Both the position numbers and the translations under genes were made by a program. This document shows, in pieces, positions 1 to 7,477 of a stretch of 49,582 bases of DNA (positions are counted from its first letter, which is position 1; each line of letters begins with the position of its first letter). The notes under the pieces were generated by a model, which was given only the letters and a program-made list of their open reading frames with translations, did no database searches and had not been told where the DNA came from. Origin of the DNA: Actinomycetota bacterium (GTDB taxonomy: Bacteria > Actinomycetota > Acidimicrobiia > Acidimicrobiales > JAJPHD01); contig JAJPHD010000028.1 of NCBI GenBank assembly GCA_021325455.1, positions 1 to 49,582 on the forward strand, given 5' to 3'.

Positions 1-460
1 GCTCGACACCGAGCAGCCGCTTCCATAGCTTGTGCTGTGACACCCCGTCTGGCCTCCGTGGTCTTGGACCGTCAAGAAGCCCAGAACCGTAGGAGCCATG
101 CGGGGTGGCACCGCGGATGGCCGCTCAACCCACCCACGACAACGTCAGTAGACCCGGAGGCTCTCGTCCGAGGAGGTCTATGCGACGCCACCGCCACGTC
201 CCCCGATGCCACCGGCACACTGCCGCCCGGTGCTGCCGAGCCCACCGCCGTGGTGGACCCGATGGTCGGGAGCGGGTGCCCCGCCCGAGGAGGTCCGAGA
301 TTGGTCGGCAGCGGGAGACCTCGCGGATCGCTCGACCACCGATCCGCGAGCCTCGCGGCAGCAAAGCCGCCGGTCGGGGCACGAGTACCGGGGTCTGGAA
401 GGACCCCGACTGTAGGGGAAGGTTGGCAGTGAAGCTTCGCCGCCTACTCGGCGGGCGGCG
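1..460. other. Non-coding region upstream of the replication-relaxation gene
   Basis: I see no convincing gene here; the open frames have no recognisable protein and overlap one another. The stretch holds a perfect 11-bp inverted repeat (320-330/340-350) and a 14-bp near-direct repeat, 13 of 14 identical, at 165-178 and 282-295 (core CCGAGGAGGTC). A weaker relative of the ATCCGCGAG motif lies at 109-120. It is probably the control region of the mobile element; that role is inferred from repeats shared with 2214-2438. Confidence 0.5.
320..350. repeat. Perfect inverted repeat, CTCGCGGATCG arms with 9-bp spacer
   Basis: CTCGCGGATCG (320-330) and CGATCCGCGAG (340-350) are exact reverse complements separated by 9 bp. 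Each arm contains the 9-mer ATCCGCGAG or its complement, the same core that recurs four more times between the next gene and the recombinase gene. Spaced inverted arms of this kind fit a dimeric DNA-binding protein site (operator or partition/replication site). The binding protein is not identified. Confidence 0.6.
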
Positions 461-2116
461 ATGAACGGGGGCCGCAGCGTTGCGACGAGGATCGATCGGC
501 TCGGCGCTATCGACCACGACATCCTCGCACTGCTCCAGCTCCACCGGGTGCTGACTACGCCTCAGCTCATCACGCTCACCCGTCGTCCGGAACGGACCAT
601 CGACTACCGCCTCAGCCGGCTGCGTGAGCGCTCGCTCGTCGACCGCATCCGTCCGTACGCGGCGTCGGGGTCGGCGCCGTTCTACTGGTGGCTGACCCGT
701 GCCGGCGCACGCCTCGTCGAAGGCACCTCGCCCGCTCCAGGTAAGGGCACGCCCAACCCGCTGTTCCTCCGCCACACCGCTGCCATCGCCGGCCTCTACG
801 TCGCGCTCTTCGACGTGGGCCCGTCGGTCGGACTCACCCTCAGCGAGTGGCGCCGGGACGAGGACGCCTGGGAAGACTGGTCGGGCTATCGGGGCACCGG
901 GCGCATCCGTCCCGACGCCTACGCCGAGGTCCACCTCGACGTCGACGGCCACGACGGCGTGGCCGGCGCGTTCGTGGAAGTCGACTTCGCCACCATGGAC
1001 CAGGCGCGCCTGCGGGCCAAGGTCGCCCGGCACCGGAGCTGCAAGGACACCATCTCGTGGGACCGCCACCCGTGCTGTCCGGCGCTACTCCTCGTCACGA
1101 CGTCTGAGGCCCGGGTGAACCGGTTCCTGGCCGGCGTCGAGAAGGACCGGCCCCGGCCCTCTCTCTACCCGAGTGAGAACCCGGCCCACTACGACGAGCT
1201 GGTGGCGGCGTGTGCAGCCGTCGCTTCGCCGGAGGACGCCGTCATTGCGCCGGTGTGGCGCCAAGCCGTGGGAGACGCACCGACCACGCTGTCCCGGCTG
1301 CTCGCGCCCGACGTGCGCCAGTACCGCCAAGTGGTGGCACTCGTCGAGGCCGCGCAGCGCCAGCACGACGAGCACCGGCGGCGCCAGCTGGTCCACGACC
1401 TCCACCGCGACGCTCCGGCGCTGGCCGACGCCATCGGCGACGAGGAGAGCGCGGCGGTGATCCGGTACCTCTTCGCCGGGCCGCTCAACGTGATCAACGC
1501 TCGCGAGCGGTGGGGCCTGGAGCACCTCGACCTCATCGAGCACACCGCCCGCTGGTGGGCAGAGACGAAGGCCGGGACCAGGGCGGCGGCACCGTCGTCG
1601 GTCCTCGACGCCTGGCGTGCCCTCTACCGGGAGTGCTGGACGGCCCAGGCCGACGTGCTGCTCTCGGGCAACGAGGCGGTCCGCTACGACGACCCGCGGC
1701 TGCACCAGCCGGCTGCCGCCCTCGCCGCCGGCGCGCTCGCCGACGACCGCGACCTCCGGCCGGCGTCCCCGATCGACGGGCGGGCCGTCGTCGACGAGGG
1801 GATGGTCAGGCACGAGCGGCGCCGCTCGGCGTCCGTGACCCGAGCGCTCCGGGACCTCCCACTCCACCGGCGCCTGCGCACGGAGCGGGCGGATCTCGAG
1901 GCCGCCTACGACGCCGAGCACCTCCTCGTCTGCCCGACGTGCGCCGTGCCCTGCAACGACGAGGAGCCGCCTGGCCGCAGCTACCACGCTCAGGCGTGCC
2001 GATGCTGCGGCGGGGCGCTCGTCCGACTGGTCGACGCACCCGAGCTCCCGCCGCCTCTGGCCGAATCGCTCGAACGGATCGCCGCCCGCCGGGCCCGGCT
2101 CCTTGGTGGCCGATGA
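461..2116 (+). CDS. Replication-relaxation family protein
   Basis: 551 aa. The first 90 residues form a winged-helix-like segment (HRVLTTPQLITLT, then RPERTIDYRLSRLRERSLV) followed by YWWLTRAGARL. This is the signature of the replication-relaxation family found on actinobacterial plasmids and integrative elements and thought to act in plasmid replication or mobilisation. The family domain is about 200 residues, so the remaining 350 are unusual; they end in a probable zinc-binding module (CPTC...CRCC, about residues 487-512). The ATG at 461 has only a weak GGGCGGCG upstream, so the start is moderately sure. It lies upstream of a serine recombinase in the same orientation, with motif-bearing non-coding DNA on both sides, which supports a mobile-element gene. 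Confidence 0.75.
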   Translation: MNGGRSVATRIDRLGAIDHDILALLQLHRVLTTPQLITLTRRPERTIDYRLSRLRERSLVDRIRPYAASGSAPFYWWLTRAGARLVEGTSPAPGKGTPNPLFLRHTAAIAGLYVALFDVGPSVGLTLSEWRRDEDAWEDWSGYRGTGRIRPDAYAEVHLDVDGHDGVAGAFVEVDFATMDQARLRAKVARHRSCKDTISWDRHPCCPALLLVTTSEARVNRFLAGVEKDRPRPSLYPSENPAHYDELVAACAAVASPEDAVIAPVWRQAVGDAPTTLSRLLAPDVRQYRQVVALVEAAQRQHDEHRRRQLVHDLHRDAPALADAIGDEESAAVIRYLFAGPLNVINARERWGLEHLDLIEHTARWWAETKAGTRAAAPSSVLDAWRALYRECWTAQADVLLSGNEAVRYDDPRLHQPAAALAAGALADDRDLRPASPIDGRAVVDEGMVRHERRRSASVTRALRDLPLHRRLRTERADLEAAYDAEHLLVCPTCAVPCNDEEPPGRSYHAQACRCCGGALVRLVDAPELPPPLAESLERIAARRARLLGGR

Positions 2117-2213
2117 GCGGGGCGACGGAGCAAGGAGCCGGGGCGCGGCACCCCGAGCACCGGGGCACGACCGGGTGCGAAGGAGCCGGATCGGGCGCCG
2201 CGACGGTTCCCTG

Positions 2214-2438
2214 CCATCCGCGAGGTCACGACGCCGGCCGGGTCGACAGTCCCCCACACGCGGGGGACCTACCCCACCATCCGCGAGGCGCTCGGGAACG
2301 GGCGCGGGCCGAGGTCCCGCGAGCGGGAGAACCCGGCTCGGGAGTCCATCACCATCCGCGAGGGGCACCCCGAAGCGTGCGGGAGGTCCCGCGCCCGGGA
2401 CTGACCGCATCGAGGTCCCACCACGACCTCGCGGATGG
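2214..2438. repeat. Iterated 12-mer CCATCCGCGAGG, three direct and one inverted copy
   Basis: Exact copies start at 2214, 2277 and 2352; the reverse complement CCTCGCGGATGG is at 2427-2438. Start-to-start spacings are 63, 75 and 75 bp. The 9-mer core ATCCGCGAG also forms both arms of the inverted repeat at 320-350, giving six copies in about 0.9 kb of non-coding DNA around one gene. Chance recurrence at this density is very unlikely even at high GC. Iteron, partition site or operator are all possible. Confidence 0.7.
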
Positions 2439-2571
2439 TGGGAGTGCACGTCAGGTGCCAGCCGCGAAGGCGTTCGGGCCCTACGCCCGGGCGCTCGTCG
2501 CCCTCGCCCTGGAGGTGCGCTCGGAGGGCCTTGCTCTCCCCGGCGTTCGGAGGTCTCATGGACCGCTTGGC

Positions 2572-2579
2572 AAAGGAGG
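2572..2579 (+). promoter_or_regulatory. Strong ribosome binding site fixing the recombinase start
   Basis: AAAGGAGG stands 6 nt before a GTG at 2586. From that GTG the protein begins MRCVIYLRVSTKEQ, the canonical N-terminus of a serine recombinase. The longer open frame reaching back to 2103 is therefore not translated as part of this protein. Confidence 0.8.
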
Positions 2580-2585
2580 ATCCCG

Positions 2586-4259
2586 GTGCGTTGCGTGATC
2601 TACCTGCGGGTCTCGACCAAGGAGCAGGCCGAGAAGGACCTGACCGAAGAGGGGTTCTCCATCGCCGCCCAGCGCGAGGCGTGCGTCCGGCGCATCCGTG
2701 ACGAGAGCTGGGAGCTGGTCGACGAGTACGTCGACAAGGGCGAGTCAGCCCGCACGGCCGACCGACCGCGGCTCCGCGCCATGCTCGCCCGGGTCGCCGA
2801 GGACGGCGACGTGGAGGCGGTCGTCGTCCACAAGGTCGACCGCCTGGCCCGGAACATGGAGGACCACATCGCCATCCGGGCGCTACTGCGCCGCCGTGGC
2901 GTGGCGCTCGTCTCGGTGACCGAAAACCTCGACGAGACCGCCTCGGGACGCCTCGTCGAAGGCATCCACGCCCTCATGGCCGAGTTCTACTCGGCCAACC
3001 TGGCGGCCGAGGTGCGAAAGGGTATGGGCCAGAAGGCGAAGCTCGGCGGCTACCCCCACAAGGCCCCGCTCGGCTACCTGAACGTCCGAGAGCCGATCGG
3101 CGGCCGCCAAGTCGCTCACATCGTCGCCGACCCCGAGCGGGCCCCGCTCGTGCGGATCGCCTTCGAGCTGTACGCCACGGGCGAATGGACCGTCGAGCGC
3201 CTGGCCGAGGAGATGGCACATCGAGGCCTTCGCAACCGGCGCCGCGACGGCCACTACCCGGCCAAGGCAGTGACCGTCTCGGGGTTGGCGCACCTCCTCG
3301 CCCACCGGGCCTACGTCGGCGTCGTCGAGTGGGACGGTATCGAGTACGAGGGAAGCCACGAGCCGCTCGTCGACCGGGCCACCTTCGACAAGGTCCAAGA
3401 GCTGCTTGCCGCCCGTGCCATGCGCGGCACGCGCGAGCGCCGGCACCACCACTACCTGAAGGGATTGCTCGTCTGCGGGGTGTGCGGGCGGCGCCTCTCG
3501 ATCCAGTACTCGAAGGGCACCTACACGTACTTCTACTGCCTGGGGCAGAAGGATCGGCGCAACGGGACCGGCTGCCGGGAGCGCTACGTCGCCGCCGACC
3601 ACCTCGAAGCCGAGGTCGAGGACCTCTACGGCCGCATCGAGGTGCCGATCGACTGGGCCGAGGGGCTGCGCCAGGCCATCGAAGCGGAGGTAGCCACCCG
3701 TCACGAGGACACGACGGTCGAGCGCGACCTCCTCGCCACCCAGCACGAGCACGCAGAGTCCGAGCGCTACAAGCTGATGGAGGCCTACTACGCCAACGCC
3801 ATCGACGTCACCATGCTCCGTCGCGAACAGGAGCGCATCGGCGCCGAACTACGGGCCATCGAGTCACGCCGGGCCACCCTCGACGCCAGCCTGGAGGACT
3901 GGCAAGAGGTCATGGACCTCGCTCTCCGGTTCTCCACGCGGTGCGCCACCGCGTACCGGCGCGCTGGAGACCGGACGAGGAAGCTGCTCAACGCCGCGGT
4001 CCTCGACCAGATTCACGTGCGCGACGGCCACGTCGTCGAAGCAGGCTACAAGGAGCCGTTCGATCTCCTCTTCTCTGTGCCGAAGTTCGAATACGACGAT
4101 GTGGTGGGCCGTAGAGGACTCGAACCTCTGACCCCTTGCGCGTCATGCAAGTGCGCTACCAACTGCGCCAACGGCCCGGTCCCGATGCACCTTAGCAGCC
4201 GCCGCCCGGTGGTGGCCCGGGTTGGCGGAACTTTGCTCAGTACCCGCTCGGGGGGTTGA
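2586..4259 (+). CDS. Large serine recombinase / site-specific integrase
   Basis: 557 aa. The resolvase catalytic domain is at the N-terminus (YLRVSTKEQ, nucleophilic Ser10; VVHKVDRLARN; LVEGIHALMAEFYSANL). A recombinase domain follows at about 160-270, then a zinc ribbon (LLVCGVCGRRL ... YFYCLG ... GTGCRERYV, about 295-335), a coiled-coil stretch (about 370-440) and a C-terminal tail. It should catalyse integration and excision of the element to its left. The last 50 or so residues come from reading antisense through the tRNA-Val gene (GRRGLEPLTPCASC) and past it, so this C-terminus depends on the integrated state if the crossover is at or near the tRNA. The start is fixed by an AAAGGAGG site. 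Family assignment is firm; element boundaries are inferred. Confidence 0.93.
   Translation: MRCVIYLRVSTKEQAEKDLTEEGFSIAAQREACVRRIRDESWELVDEYVDKGESARTADRPRLRAMLARVAEDGDVEAVVVHKVDRLARNMEDHIAIRALLRRRGVALVSVTENLDETASGRLVEGIHALMAEFYSANLAAEVRKGMGQKAKLGGYPHKAPLGYLNVREPIGGRQVAHIVADPERAPLVRIAFELYATGEWTVERLAEEMAHRGLRNRRRDGHYPAKAVTVSGLAHLLAHRAYVGVVEWDGIEYEGSHEPLVDRATFDKVQELLAARAMRGTRERRHHHYLKGLLVCGVCGRRLSIQYSKGTYTYFYCLGQKDRRNGTGCRERYVAADHLEAEVEDLYGRIEVPIDWAEGLRQAIEAEVATRHEDTTVERDLLATQHEHAESERYKLMEAYYANAIDVTMLRREQERIGAELRAIESRRATLDASLEDWQEVMDLALRFSTRCATAYRRAGDRTRKLLNAAVLDQIHVRDGHVVEAGYKEPFDLLFSVPKFEYDDVVGRRGLEPLTPCASCKCATNCANGPVPMHLSSRRPVVARVGGTLLSTRSGG
4102..4177 (-). tRNA. tRNA-Val(GAC) with encoded CCA
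   Basis: On the minus strand the molecule starts GGGCCGT (4177 downwards) and ends ACGGCCC-A-CCA. D arm GCGC/GCGC, anticodon arm CTTGC/GCAAG with 7-nt loop ATGACGC, T arm AGAGG/CCTCT with TTCGAGT. The loop places T33 before GAC, so it decodes GUC valine. All four stems pair. It is overlapped on the other strand by the 3' end of the recombinase gene, and its 3' end faces the mobile element, the usual geometry for a tRNA attachment site. Confidence 0.93.
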
Positions 4260-4305
4260 ACATGCCGGCGGGGGGAATGATCCGGGCCATGGGGCTCGTC
4301 CGGCA

Positions 4306-4902
4306 GTGAAGGCGCATGCTGGGGGAGCGTCCCCAGTCTCCCACCAGGTACTGCTCTACGGCAGCGGGGAGGAGTACACAGGGGCCATCGTCCCCTTCGT
4401 CGAGGAAGGCCGTCATCGGGGAGAGCCGGCCATGGTTGCCGTGCCGGGATGGAAGCTCGACATGCTCCGAGGCGCTCTTGGCGGCCACGGGGAGGGAGTG
4501 GACTTCGTCGACATGGCCAGCTTGGGGCGGAACCCGAGGCGCATCATCCCCGAGGTGCTGCGCTTCGCCGAGGACCATGCCGGCCACCGCACTCGCTTCG
4601 TGGGGGAGCCCATGTGGCCCGGCAGGAGCGCCGCCGAGGTGCGGGAGGTGGCCCGCCACGAGGCCCTCATCAACGTGGCCTTCGCAGGCACGGGCACGGC
4701 CGTCCTTTGCCCCTATGACCGGGCCGGGCTGGACGGGGCGGTGATCACGGGCGCCTTGCGCACTCATCCGCAGGTGCGGGACCGGGCCGGGAGCCGGGCC
4801 AGCCCCACCTACGCCGGCAGCGCCGGGGTCGAGGCCGACCACACCCTGCTCCCCCCCCTCCACCCGACGCCACCGCCCTGGCCTTCCACCACCGCGAGCT
4901 GA
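4306..4902 (+). CDS. MEDS-domain sensor half of a frameshifted anti-sigma-type regulator
   Basis: 198 aa as read. HQVLLYGSGEEYTGAIVPFV followed by GEPAMVAVP is the start of a MEDS domain, a sensory module that in actinobacteria is usually fused to an anti-sigma-type ATP-binding domain. The domain runs to about residue 150 (FAGTGTAVLCPYDRAGL). After LLPPLHP the frame becomes out of register with the conserved downstream sequence at a C8 tract (4851-4858); one more C would join it in frame to the kinase-like domain that follows. The GTG at 4306 was chosen as the closest start before the domain; its ribosome site is weak. It could be a pseudogene, an assembly error or a slippery phase-variable gene. 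Confidence 0.7.
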   Translation: MKAHAGGASPVSHQVLLYGSGEEYTGAIVPFVEEGRHRGEPAMVAVPGWKLDMLRGALGGHGEGVDFVDMASLGRNPRRIIPEVLRFAEDHAGHRTRFVGEPMWPGRSAAEVREVARHEALINVAFAGTGTAVLCPYDRAGLDGAVITGALRTHPQVRDRAGSRASPTYAGSAGVEADHTLLPPLHPTPPPWPSTTAS

Positions 4903-4919
4903 GCGGGCTGCGCAGCTTC

Positions 4920-5246
4920 GTGGCCGACCGGGGGGCATCCCTGGGCCTGGCGGGTGAGCGCCTGGAGGACCTGGTCCTGGCCTCCTCCGAGGTGGCCACC
5001 AACGCCTTGGTCCACTCCGGAGCTCCGGCTACCCTGCGCCTCTGGCGGGCGGCTGACACTGGTGCCATCGTGTGCGAGCTGTCGCACCACGGTCACATCC
5101 CGGACGCCCTGGCCGGCCGCCGCCCCCCGTCACCCGACGAGGTCGGAGGCCGGGGCCTGTGGTTGGTGAACCAGGTCTGTGACCTGGTGGAGCTCTACTC
5201 CGGCCACTGGGGCACCATCGTGCGCCTGCACGTCCTTCCTGCGTGA
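4920..5246 (+). CDS. HATPase (RsbW-like) half of the frameshifted MEDS regulator
   Basis: 108 aa from the nominal GTG at 4920, but homology-like sequence begins upstream in this frame (ALAFHHRELSGLRSFVADRG from about 4872). SSEVATNALVHSG matches the N box of the GHKL fold, and GGRGLWLVNQVCD matches the G box, as in anti-sigma factor kinases of the RsbW/SpoIIAB type. In related actinobacterial proteins this domain sits directly after a MEDS domain in one chain. The lack of a good start and the frame relation to 4306-4902 indicate that both were one gene. Confidence 0.7.
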   Translation: MADRGASLGLAGERLEDLVLASSEVATNALVHSGAPATLRLWRAADTGAIVCELSHHGHIPDALAGRRPPSPDEVGGRGLWLVNQVCDLVELYSGHWGTIVRLHVLPA

Positions 5247-5250
5247 GGCC

Positions 5251-5766
5251 CTAGGCGCTCCCCGCCGCCCGGGCCGCCGTCCGAGGGTCCTCACCGGCCG
5301 CCAGCCAGGCCACCGGGCTCACCTTCTCCTCCCCGAGGCGGAGGGCGGGATTGGGTGTCACGAACCACCGGCTCACCTGGGTCGGACCCATGTCTGGTGG
5401 CAGGGCCCCCAGCACCGTCCTCAGGCCCGGCACGAGCTGGCCCCCCACGAACTGCCAGCGGGGGAAGTACCACTGGCCGTCCGGCCCGGGGAAGGCGTAC
5501 ACCTCCCGGTCGCGTACCCAGCGCCGCACCCGGCTCCTCTCGACCATGAGGAGCCGGGCCACGGCCAGGTCGCCCTCCAGGCTGCGGCCCACCAGGTCCT
5601 CGTAGGCCGGATCGGCCCCCGGGACCAGCTGGGCCAGGCCCTCCTCGGCCGCGTCCAGGAGGTGGACGAGCAGGTCCATGGCCGCCGGGTTCGACCTTGC
5701 CCTGGACACGAGCCGGGAGAACCGCGAGATGGCAGCCTCCTCCGCCCGATCCCGGTGCCCGCTCAC
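5251..5766 (-). CDS. Xre/MbcA/ParS-like protein, apparently orphan
   Basis: 171 aa. The central part (VARLLMVERSRVRRWVRD) looks like a helix-turn-helix, followed by YFPRWQFVGGQLVPGL and RWFVTPNPALR...SPVAWLAAGED. This resembles the toxin-binding domain of Xre/MbcA/ParS antitoxins, which normally pair with a RES-domain toxin. No RES gene is adjacent: upstream is a peptidase ending 15 bp away on the same strand, and downstream is the convergent MEDS gene. It may have lost its toxin or act as a regulator. GTG start at 5766. Confidence 0.6.
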   Translation of the reverse strand: MSGHRDRAEEAAISRFSRLVSRARSNPAAMDLLVHLLDAAEEGLAQLVPGADPAYEDLVGRSLEGDLAVARLLMVERSRVRRWVRDREVYAFPGPDGQWYFPRWQFVGGQLVPGLRTVLGALPPDMGPTQVSRWFVTPNPALRLGEEKVSPVAWLAAGEDPRTAARAAGSA

Positions 5767-5781
5767 GGGCGGCTCTGGGCC

Positions 5782-7389
5782 CTAGGGCATGGCGGCCAGG
5801 TCAGCCACGAAGGCGGGAGCCTTGGGCGCCCCCCAACCGGTCGTGGCGTCATAGCCCTTGGTCGTGGGGTAGCCCGCTACCGGGACCTCCCACATCTGGT
5901 TGTCCTGCAGGTCGCCGACCGACTTGTACACGGGGCCACTGACACCGACCTCGCTACCGGCGAAGGACTTGGGAGCGCTGCCGTAGTGCTCGGGGACGAT
6001 GTCGGTGTAGGCACTGGCCCCCAGCCCGTCCTGGTACAGGATGGGGTCGAGGAACCCGATGGGCGCCTTGCCCTCCGCCTCCCGGGCGGCGTTGGCCAGG
6101 GCCACCAGCCCGGCCGTCTGCGGGGTGGCGGCCGAGGTGCCGCCGACAATCTGCCAGCACCCGGTGGTGTTGCCGCAGTTGTACTGGGGATAGGCGGTGA
6201 TCCACACGTCCACGCCGCCGTTCACCGCCGCGTTCCAGGCCGTGTCGGGGAGCAGGCGGTGGTTCCCGTAGGCCGGGTCGACCCCCTGCTGCCAGGAGGG
6301 GCGAGGGTAGATGCTGCTGGCCCCGCCGCCGGTGCCGATCGGGGCCCAGGACTCGTTCCACACGGCCTGGGTGTCGCCTCCCTTGAGGAAGTGCCAGTAG
6401 GCGGGGTTGAACGCCCCGCTGGAGGTGAACGCCTGGTTGCTGGAAGGATCCCAGGTCCACCCGTACTGCAGCTGGGTGCCGCCGACCGACACCACGTAGG
6501 GCGAGCTGGACGGCCAGTTCACCGTGGGGTACGGGTAGGCCCCGGACTCCTTGTGTTGCTTGGAAGAGTTATAGGTCCCGGTGTCGCCGGCGGCAGCGAA
6601 GAAGTTGTCGTGCTTGGCCAGGCCCTGCTTGAACACCCGGTCGAAGCGGGCCGTCTGGGTTGCCGCCGCTCCCCCGAAGTCCTGCTCGGTGGCGGCGAAG
6701 GACATGGAGAAGAGGGTTCCCGGGGGAGTGGCCTTGATCTCGCCCGAGATGGCCTTGAACAGGGTGGGGAAGCCCTGCACCCCGAGGGTCTCCGCAGGGG
6801 GAACGGCCATGAGGACTATGTGGGCCTCGGGGGCGATGGAGTATGCCCACTCGATGTCCAGGGTGGCCTCGCCCGACCATCCGGCGGCCGCGCAGTTGCC
6901 GGACAGCCCGTTGCCGTGGCACGTGTTGTGGTACTGGGGGTTGCCGAGGGGGTAGATCTCCTTGAAGTCCGGCTTGGGCAGGTTCGGGAAGAACGTGTCG
7001 TGGAAGTGCTGCAGGTCTGCGGCAGCGGTGGGGCTGCCGTAGGAGTCGACGAGCACGATGGTCTGGCCCTGGCCATAGTCGGGCTGGCCGTTGGCCAGGG
7101 AGGCGACGGCGCCAACCCCGTAGGCGCTGCGGATGTCCTGGGGCGTGTAGCAGTGGAACCACGAGACGTCGGTGCCGTCGGGCAGCACGCAGGCGGTGGA
7201 GGCCGTCCGGTGCGTAGTCTCCAGCCGCCGCAGGTGCGGCACCGTGATGTCCTGGGGGCTCAGGGCCCCGCCGGCCGCTCTGACGGCTCCCGCTGTGCCG
7301 GCTGCCGGCGAGGCAGCGGTTGCGACCCCGAGGCCCCCCAGGGCCACAGCGAGCGCAATGATGACGGAACGACGGTGTCCCATGGCCAT
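5782..7389 (-). CDS. Secreted sedolisin-family (S53) serine-carboxyl peptidase
   Basis: 535 aa. An N-terminal signal peptide (MGHRRS then IIALAVALGGLGVATAA) suggests export. The S53 catalytic residues are visible: Glu and Asp in GEATLDIEWAYS (about 174 and 178), the oxyanion Asp in FFAAAGDTGTYN, and the nucleophilic Ser in GGTSAATPQ (about 418). A C-terminal calcium-site region includes YTDIVPEHYG and ATTGWGAPK. Classical sedolisins have a propeptide of about 180 residues; here the catalytic domain begins within about 90 residues, so no full propeptide exists. ATG 7389 was preferred over GTG 7392 and ATG 7383 because of the GGGGG just upstream. The Xre/ParS-like gene lies 15 bp downstream. 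Confidence 0.88.
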   Translation of the reverse strand: MAMGHRRSVIIALAVALGGLGVATAASPAAGTAGAVRAAGGALSPQDITVPHLRRLETTHRTASTACVLPDGTDVSWFHCYTPQDIRSAYGVGAVASLANGQPDYGQGQTIVLVDSYGSPTAAADLQHFHDTFFPNLPKPDFKEIYPLGNPQYHNTCHGNGLSGNCAAAGWSGEATLDIEWAYSIAPEAHIVLMAVPPAETLGVQGFPTLFKAISGEIKATPPGTLFSMSFAATEQDFGGAAATQTARFDRVFKQGLAKHDNFFAAAGDTGTYNSSKQHKESGAYPYPTVNWPSSSPYVVSVGGTQLQYGWTWDPSSNQAFTSSGAFNPAYWHFLKGGDTQAVWNESWAPIGTGGGASSIYPRPSWQQGVDPAYGNHRLLPDTAWNAAVNGGVDVWITAYPQYNCGNTTGCWQIVGGTSAATPQTAGLVALANAAREAEGKAPIGFLDPILYQDGLGASAYTDIVPEHYGSAPKSFAGSEVGVSGPVYKSVGDLQDNQMWEVPVAGYPTTKGYDATTGWGAPKAPAFVADLAAMP

Positions 7390-7477
7390 CACCCCCAGGT
7401 TGTGAAGTTGGTAGGCGGCAAGCTAGCAGTGGGAGGGGGAGGGGGACCAATCGGCCGGTGGATCTCGGAGGCGGCCA

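Larger units (their letters stand above)
2117..2585. promoter_or_regulatory. Repeat-rich control region upstream of the serine recombinase
   Basis: This 469-bp gap has no supportable gene, although the recombinase reading frame stays open through it. It holds four copies of CCATCCGCGAGG (three direct, one inverted) and two hairpins: GTCCCCC/GGGGGAC (2249-2255/2262-2268) and GTCCCG/CGGGAC (2386-2391/2396-2401). It most likely contains the recombinase promoter and binding sites for an element-encoded regulator. No clear -35/-10 pair could be fixed. Confidence 0.5.

Noticed and set aside
1085-2449. Long minus-strand open frames opposite the replication-relaxation gene and many similar ones elsewhere
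   Set aside because: They are mirror frames of real genes in GC-rich DNA, Pro/Arg/Gly-rich and without motifs.
2103-2585. N-terminal extension of the serine recombinase
   Set aside because: The frame is open, but the sequence is repeat-rich and low in protein character, and a strong ribosome site precedes the canonical start at 2586.
5251-5766. Complete RES-Xre toxin-antitoxin pair
   Set aside because: No RES-domain gene lies on either side; only the antitoxin-like part is seen.
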